Assembly (NCBI RefSeq): GCF_016107395.1
Contig: NZ_JAAIKO010000018.1
Span: 62,001 to 126,000, forward strand
DNA length: 64,000 bases
Direction: 5' to 3'
From: Streptomyces fildesensis
GTDB taxonomy: Bacteria > Actinomycetota > Actinomycetes > Streptomycetales > Streptomycetaceae
The translations under genes were made by a program, and so were the position numbers. The notes beneath the pieces are model-generated. The model was given only the letters and a program-made list of their open reading frames with translations, had not been told where the DNA came from and searched no databases. Within the stretch, counting starts at the first letter, position 1. Every line of letters begins with the position of its first letter. Of the stretch, positions 60,046 to 64,000 are shown one piece after another.

Positions 60046-60259
60046 TGAATTCTCTCCTCGGGGCCGGCGCGCGGGGCATTCGGGGGAGGTGCCGAAGTCG
60101 ATGGTTCCACCACCGGGCCCGCGGTGCGCCCCGGCCGCGCCGCATCCAACCCCTAAGTGCTGAATAGTGCCCGTTTTGGTATTTGACTTCCGTTTCGAGA
60201 CGGTGGCCGCGCGATGGCGATCAGTCGAACGTCCGACGTGTGAGGCCCACAATGGACGT

Positions 60260-61087
60260 ATGGAACCCATTATCGCTGCAGCCGAACTCGCGAGCGAGCT
60301 GAGCCGGACCACCGTCCTCGACGTCCGCTACCAGCTCGGGGCCCCTCCGGGCCGTCCGGAGTACGAGGCGGGCCACATTCCCGGAGCGGTCTACGTCGAC
60401 CTCGAATCCGAGCTGGCCGGCGAACCCGGCGCGGCCGGCCGGCACCCGCTGCCCGACCCGGAGGTCTTCGGCGCCGCGATGCGCGCGGCCGGTGTCAGCG
60501 CCGACCGTGACGTGGTCGTCTACGATGCCGCGCAGGGCTGGGGCGCCGCTCGCGCCTGGTGGATGCTGCGCTGGACCGGCCACACCCGGGTCCGGGTCCT
60601 GGACGGCGGGCTGGCCGCCTGGACCGCCGCCGGGCTGCAGCTGGAGACCGGAACGGCGGATCCCGCCCACGGTGACTTCACCCCCGCCGTCGGATCGACC
60701 CCGCTGCTGACCGCCGAGGACGCGGCGGCGCTGGCCCGGCGCGGTCTGCTGCTCGACGCCAGGGCGGGCGAGCGCTACCGGGGCGAGGTCGAGCCGATCG
60801 ACCCCGTCGCCGGCCACATTCCGGGCGCGGTGAGCGCTCCGACCACGGAGAACCTCGCGGCGGACGGCCGTTTCCTGCCGGCCGAGGTGCTGGCGGCCCG
60901 GTTCGCGGAGCTGGGCGCCAAGGACTCCGCCGAGGTCGGCGTCTACTGCGGCTCCGGCGTCTCGGCGGCGCAGGAGGTGCTGGCGCTGGCGGTCGCGGGC
61001 ATCCCCGCCGCGCTGTACGTGGGTTCGTGGAGCGAATGGACGGCCGACCCGGACCGCCCGGTCGCCACCGGCGCGCAGCCGGGCTGA
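60260..61087 (+). CDS. Thiosulfate/mercaptopyruvate sulfurtransferase
   Basis: 275 residues. Two rhodanese domains; the catalytic Cys is in VYCGSGVSAAQEV (about residue 230), and the first domain ends with VLDGGLAAWTAAG. Transfers sulfur from thiosulfate or 3-mercaptopyruvate to acceptors such as cyanide. ATG 60260 chosen because the rhodanese domain starts there; CACAAT at 60249-60254 fits a leaderless -10. A long hairpin follows. Confidence 0.93.
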   Translation: MEPIIAAAELASELSRTTVLDVRYQLGAPPGRPEYEAGHIPGAVYVDLESELAGEPGAAGRHPLPDPEVFGAAMRAAGVSADRDVVVYDAAQGWGAARAWWMLRWTGHTRVRVLDGGLAAWTAAGLQLETGTADPAHGDFTPAVGSTPLLTAEDAAALARRGLLLDARAGERYRGEVEPIDPVAGHIPGAVSAPTTENLAADGRFLPAEVLAARFAELGAKDSAEVGVYCGSGVSAAQEVLALAVAGIPAALYVGSWSEWTADPDRPVATGAQPG

Positions 61088-61124
61088 CCTCGGAACAGGG
61101 CCCCGGACAGGGGTAGGGCGAACA

Positions 61125-61161
61125 GGTAAGGGGCGGCGCACCAGGTGCGCCGCCCCTTACC
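61125..61161. terminator. Bidirectional hairpin between sulfurtransferase and sepH
   Basis: Perfect 18-bp inverted repeat GGTAAGGGGCGGCGCACC (61125-61142) with 61144-61161. Confidence 0.95.
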
Positions 61162-61175
61162 GTCGATTTCTGCGG

Positions 61176-62240
61176 TTACTCCTGCTTCTTGCGGCGGCTG
61201 CCGAAGACGATCTCGTCCCAGCTGGGCACCGTCGCCCGGCGTCCCGGCCGGACACCGTCCGCCTCGGCCTGCCGGTCCGTGGTGCCGACCAGCCGGTCGC
61301 GGTGGCCCGCGACGGCCCGCGGCATCAGGACGTCCGCGTAAGCGGAGCCCGCACCCGTGCTCGCCGCGGGCGGAGCGGCCTCCTCGGCCGCCGGCTCCTC
61401 CGGCTGCTCCGCCGGAGCGGTCTCCGGGGGCGCGGACGGCGGTGACGGTACGACCATGTCGCCGCGGAAGCTCGGCACCGCCTCCAGCAGGCTGGTCAGC
61501 GAGTCCCGGTCCTCCTCGGCACGTTCGGCACTGCGCTCCTGCGGCCGGTCGGGCCGTTCCAGCTGCCGGTCGAGCGCCCGGTCCAGCGGGCGGTCCCTGG
61601 GCAGCCGGGCGATCCGCGGCACGAAGGGGAAGCTCGGCGGCTCCTTGGAGTCCTGGGTCTCCGGGGTCTCCTGCTGGGTGGTCTCGCCGATCAGCGCCCG
61701 TGCCTCGTCGTCCACGGCCTGGACGAGCCGCCGGGGCGGGTCGTACGTCCAGCTCGCGGAGTGCGGTTCACCGGCCACCCGGTAGACCAGCAGGACTTCC
61801 CAGGTGCCGTCGTCGCGCCGCCAGGAGTCCCAGAGAACGGTCTCCTTCTCGGCGCCGCGCAGCAGCAGCCGCTCCGCGACCGCTTCACCGAGCTGCGGTC
61901 CGGCGCTCTCGCCGTGCCGCCGCACCGGGGTCTTCCTGGCCCGCTCGGCCATGAAGGCGCGCTCGGCGAGCACCGGACCCTCGAAGCGGCGGACCCGTTC
62001 CACCGGAATACCGGCGGTCTGGGCGACCTCTTCCGCTGAGGCTCCGGCTCGTATCCGTGCCTGGATGTCCCTTGGCCGCAGGTGGCTCTCGACCTCGATC
62101 TGGCCGAGGCGGGCACGGTCATTGCGTACCGCTGCCCGGAGTCGCTCGTCGATGGGGAGCGAGTATTCCGTGCTGTCTGCAGCCTTGAGCACCAGTCGTG
62201 TGCCGTCGTTGCTGACGGCCACGACACGCAGTTCGGGCAT
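61176..62240 (-). CDS. sepH: Septation protein SepH (FtsZ regulator)
   Basis: 354 residues. N-terminal DUF3071 domain: begins MPELRVVAVSNDGTRLVLKA, with the helix-turn-helix-like ASAEEVAQTAGIPVERVRRF (about 72-91), then a long disordered Glu/Pro/Arg region and a conserved basic end PSWDEIVFGSRRKKQE. SepH is known from Streptomyces to stimulate FtsZ filament assembly for vegetative and sporulation septa. ATG 62240 with GGAGG upstream. Convergent with the sulfurtransferase, hairpin between. Confidence 0.93.
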   Translation of the reverse strand: MPELRVVAVSNDGTRLVLKAADSTEYSLPIDERLRAAVRNDRARLGQIEVESHLRPRDIQARIRAGASAEEVAQTAGIPVERVRRFEGPVLAERAFMAERARKTPVRRHGESAGPQLGEAVAERLLLRGAEKETVLWDSWRRDDGTWEVLLVYRVAGEPHSASWTYDPPRRLVQAVDDEARALIGETTQQETPETQDSKEPPSFPFVPRIARLPRDRPLDRALDRQLERPDRPQERSAERAEEDRDSLTSLLEAVPSFRGDMVVPSPPSAPPETAPAEQPEEPAAEEAAPPAASTGAGSAYADVLMPRAVAGHRDRLVGTTDRQAEADGVRPGRRATVPSWDEIVFGSRRKKQE

Positions 62241-62665
62241 GGGAACCTCCCGGGTGGTGCCTGCCGACGTCACGTGCGTCGCTGCTCCCGTTGGACGAGT
62301 GTGGCCTGCCCAGGTGCGGCACGCCACAACCTTGCAGGGTTACCCGGCGTGTCGGGCAGGTGCCGTGACTCGCCGTTATGGGACGGTGACCAGTTGACCA
62401 CTCAGAGTGACCAAACGCGGCACCCCGGGATGAGCACCGCCTCCGGGCTCCCCTCCCGTTGGTCCGGGCAACCGGACGGGAAGCCGGAGCCAGGATTCGC
62501 CACAGTACTCCATTCGGGCCACTGGGGTGGGTTGCGGCGCTGCCGAAGTTCTTCCGCGACAAGGGAGTTGAGTGGCGAGGCTCACAGAATGGCCGCAAGT
62601 GGAACTACTGCCTTCGCCCATATGTCTCTTCTCTGTGCAAGGAGGATGAGATCGGCTACCCAGGT
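62241..62665. other. Divergent region between sepH and the membrane-protein gene
   Basis: 425 bp without a convincing gene. It carries three TGACCA motifs (62387-62392, 62395-62400, 62408-62413), one of which forms a TTGACC -35-like element, and a strong AAGGAGG at 62639-62645 that lies too far (about 20 bases) from the following start. Confidence 0.5.
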
Positions 62666-63490
62666 ATGGATATGGACGAAAAGGACGAGCGCGAGGAAAC
62701 GTCCCAGCGGGGACGGCTGGACCTGAGCGTCCCCCAAGTGGCGGGCAGTGCGCTGGCGGCCGTGACCGCGGCACTCCTGGCGTCGCAGCTCGGTGTGTAC
62801 GGGACGATCATCGGCGCCGGCGTGGTCAGCATCGTGGCCACCGCGGGCGGCACGGTCTTCCAGCACTTCTTCCGGCGCACCGGCGAGCAGATCCGCACGG
62901 TGTCCACCCGGCACCTGCCGGTCTCCGTCCCGGGGACGGACCCGGAGGCGGGCTCCGCCCGGCTGCTGGAAGAGCTGCCGCCACCGGGCGAGGACGGGAT
63001 CCCCGACGGGGAGTACGGCGAGGCGACCGTGCACGGCACGACCAAGCGCGGCTGGCGCAAGTCGGCGATCGGCGCCGTGGTCGTCTTCGTGCTGGCGATG
63101 GGCACCGTCACCTCGATCGAGCTGGCCACCGGATCGGAGCCGTCGGTCACGGCGGTCTTCGACGGCGGCGGATCGCACCACCGGCCGCCGGCCGACCGGC
63201 CGAGCGCCCCGGCCTCCGATCCGGCCCGCACCCCCGGGGACACCCCCTCGCCCGGATCGTCGACGACTCCTTCGGAGTCCTCGTCGCCGTCACCGACCCC
63301 CTCGGGGAGCGGCAGCGGCTCGCCGACGCCAGATCCCAGCGGTTCCCCGTCCTCGGGCGGCAGCCCGAGCACCAGCACCTCGCCGACCCCGGACCCCGGC
63401 CAGTCCTCGGACGACGGCAAGGGCGGGGCGGGCGGCAGCGCGTCTCCCGGCGCCCAGGGGGCCGCCGCGGGCGCCGGGACGCAGAACTGA
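62666..63490 (+). CDS. Membrane protein with Ser/Pro-rich C-terminal tail
   Basis: 274 residues. Hydrophobic segment GSALAAVTAALLASQLGVYG through GTIIGAGVVSIVATAGGTVF near the N-terminus and another (AIGAVVVFVLAMGTVTSIEL) in the middle, followed by about 120 residues rich in Ser, Pro, Thr and Gly that are probably extracellular and disordered. Related proteins are common in Streptomyces near sepH, but I know no function. ATG 62666 or 62672; the distant Shine-Dalgarno leaves this open. A hairpin starts right after the stop. Confidence 0.75.
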   Translation: MDMDEKDEREETSQRGRLDLSVPQVAGSALAAVTAALLASQLGVYGTIIGAGVVSIVATAGGTVFQHFFRRTGEQIRTVSTRHLPVSVPGTDPEAGSARLLEELPPPGEDGIPDGEYGEATVHGTTKRGWRKSAIGAVVVFVLAMGTVTSIELATGSEPSVTAVFDGGGSHHRPPADRPSAPASDPARTPGDTPSPGSSTTPSESSSPSPTPSGSGSGSPTPDPSGSPSSGGSPSTSTSPTPDPGQSSDDGKGGAGGSASPGAQGAAAGAGTQN

Positions 63491-63520
63491 GCGCGTAGGA
63501 CCCTGAGCGGTCCTACGCGC
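63491..63520. terminator. Bidirectional hairpin overlapping the convergent gene end
   Basis: Perfect 12-bp stem GCGCGTAGGACC (63491-63502) with 63509-63520 and a CTGAGC loop. The right arm contains the stop codon and last codons of the lactone-oxidase gene. Confidence 0.9.
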
Positions 63521-64000
63521 CGAGCACCCGCCGCAGGTAGTCGTTGCCGAAGAGCCGCTGCGGATCCAGCCGGTCGCGCAGGGCGGTGAACTCGCCGAAG
63601 CGCGGATAGACCCCGGAGAAGTACTCCGCGTCACGGGTGTGGACCTTGCCCCAGTGCGGCCGGCCCTCGTGCGCGGTCATGATCTTCTCGGCCGCGGTGA
63701 AGTACTCCTGGTAGCGGCTGCCCCGGTACATGTGGACGGCGATGTACGCGCTGTCGCGGCCGGAGGCGGTGGACAGGGTGATGTCGTCGGCGGGCGCGAT
63801 CCGCACCTCCACCGGGAAGCTGATCCGCAGCCCCGACGACTCGACCATCGCCTTGAGCTCGCGGATCGCCCCGACCGCGGCCTCGCGCGGCACGGCGTAC
63901 TCCATCTCCACGAACCGCACCCGGCGCGGACTGGTGAAGACCTTGTACGCGATGTCGGTGTACGTACGGGCCGACAGCGCGCGGCTGGAGACCTTCGCGA
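63513..64000 (-). CDS. FAD-linked D-arabinono-1,4-lactone oxidase family, C-terminal part
   Basis: The gene runs off the right edge; about 162 C-terminal residues are present, with no start. Sequence such as RFVEMEYAVPREAAVGAIRE, AYIAVHMYRGSRYQEYF and GRPHWGKVHTRDAEYF matches the ALO domain of sugar-1,4-lactone oxidases, and HWGK is the substrate-side motif. Family members oxidise lactones or alditols with FAD. The last codons lie in a terminator stem. Confidence 0.9.
   Translation of the reverse strand, partial: AKVSSRALSARTYTDIAYKVFTSPRRVRFVEMEYAVPREAAVGAIRELKAMVESSGLRISFPVEVRIAPADDITLSTASGRDSAYIAVHMYRGSRYQEYFTAAEKIMTAHEGRPHWGKVHTRDAEYFSGVYPRFGEFTALRDRLDPQRLFGNDYLRRVLGA

Noticed and set aside
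60225..60240. Possible LexA box upstream of the sulfurtransferase gene
   Set aside because: Left half TCGAAC is perfect, but the right half (GACGTG) matches too poorly.
1..64000. tRNA or rRNA genes
   Set aside because: No cloverleaf or rRNA segments noticed; only the riboswitch is supported as structured RNA.

Overview
The window is a gene-dense, very GC-rich (roughly 70% or more by eye) chromosomal segment. Its codon use, GTG/TTG starts, leaderless promoters and gene content point to a Streptomyces or very close relative. Gene order matches what I remember of the Streptomyces coelicolor core chromosome from about SCO5799-5801 (orphan siderophore locus) through lexA, nrdR-nrdJ, rnhB, recQ, whiH-hrdB, parE, parC, ptsH and tdk to sepH. 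That correspondence is from memory, not from a search.

Layout. (1) 1-2212: the end of an acyltransferase gene and an IucA/IucC-type siderophore synthetase carrying a rare TTA codon. (2) 2277-4026: a convergent, overlapping FHA protein and Ser/Thr kinase. (3) 4130-11254: DinG-type helicase, lexA, nrdR and the B12-dependent ribonucleotide reductase nrdJ, with LexA and NrdR sites between them. (4) 11380-20396: small metabolic enzymes, an MFS exporter/TetR pair with a perfect operator, rnhB and two unknown proteins. (5) 20594-27473: a RecQ-phosphoribosyltransferase fusion, a DUF4192 protein with a DnaA-box hairpin between them, a peptidase and a glycogen-debranching-type protein. (6) 27700-33097: an NrtR-like Nudix regulator, an ABC protein, whiH (sporulation) and hrdB (principal sigma factor). 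(7) 33181-45600: secreted trypsin-like protease, parE with a LexA-like box on its promoter, an ActP-type symporter, a two-component system and a NitT/TauT-type ABC importer. (8) 45685-48311: a 180-bp MITE-like palindrome ending exactly on the stop codon of parC. (9) 48505-53778: paired M16 proteases, an M23 endopeptidase under a c-di-AMP (ydaO) riboswitch, a GntR regulator and ptsH. (10) 53959-64000: a GNAT/acyl-CoA-synthetase fusion, DUF5998-like protein, phosphodiesterase, thymidine kinase, glyoxalase-fold protein, sulfurtransferase, sepH, a membrane protein and a truncated lactone oxidase.

Together these genes cover core information processing (sigma factor, topoisomerase IV, helicases, SOS, dNTP supply), development (whiH, sepH, riboswitch-controlled cell-wall hydrolase) and scattered nutrient transport. 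There is no phage, integron or CRISPR. The most interesting signals are regulatory: LexA-like box at parE, DnaA boxes at recQ, MITE at parC, the c-di-AMP riboswitch, bldA dependence of the siderophore gene and many leaderless starts. I did not find a clearly new multi-gene system.
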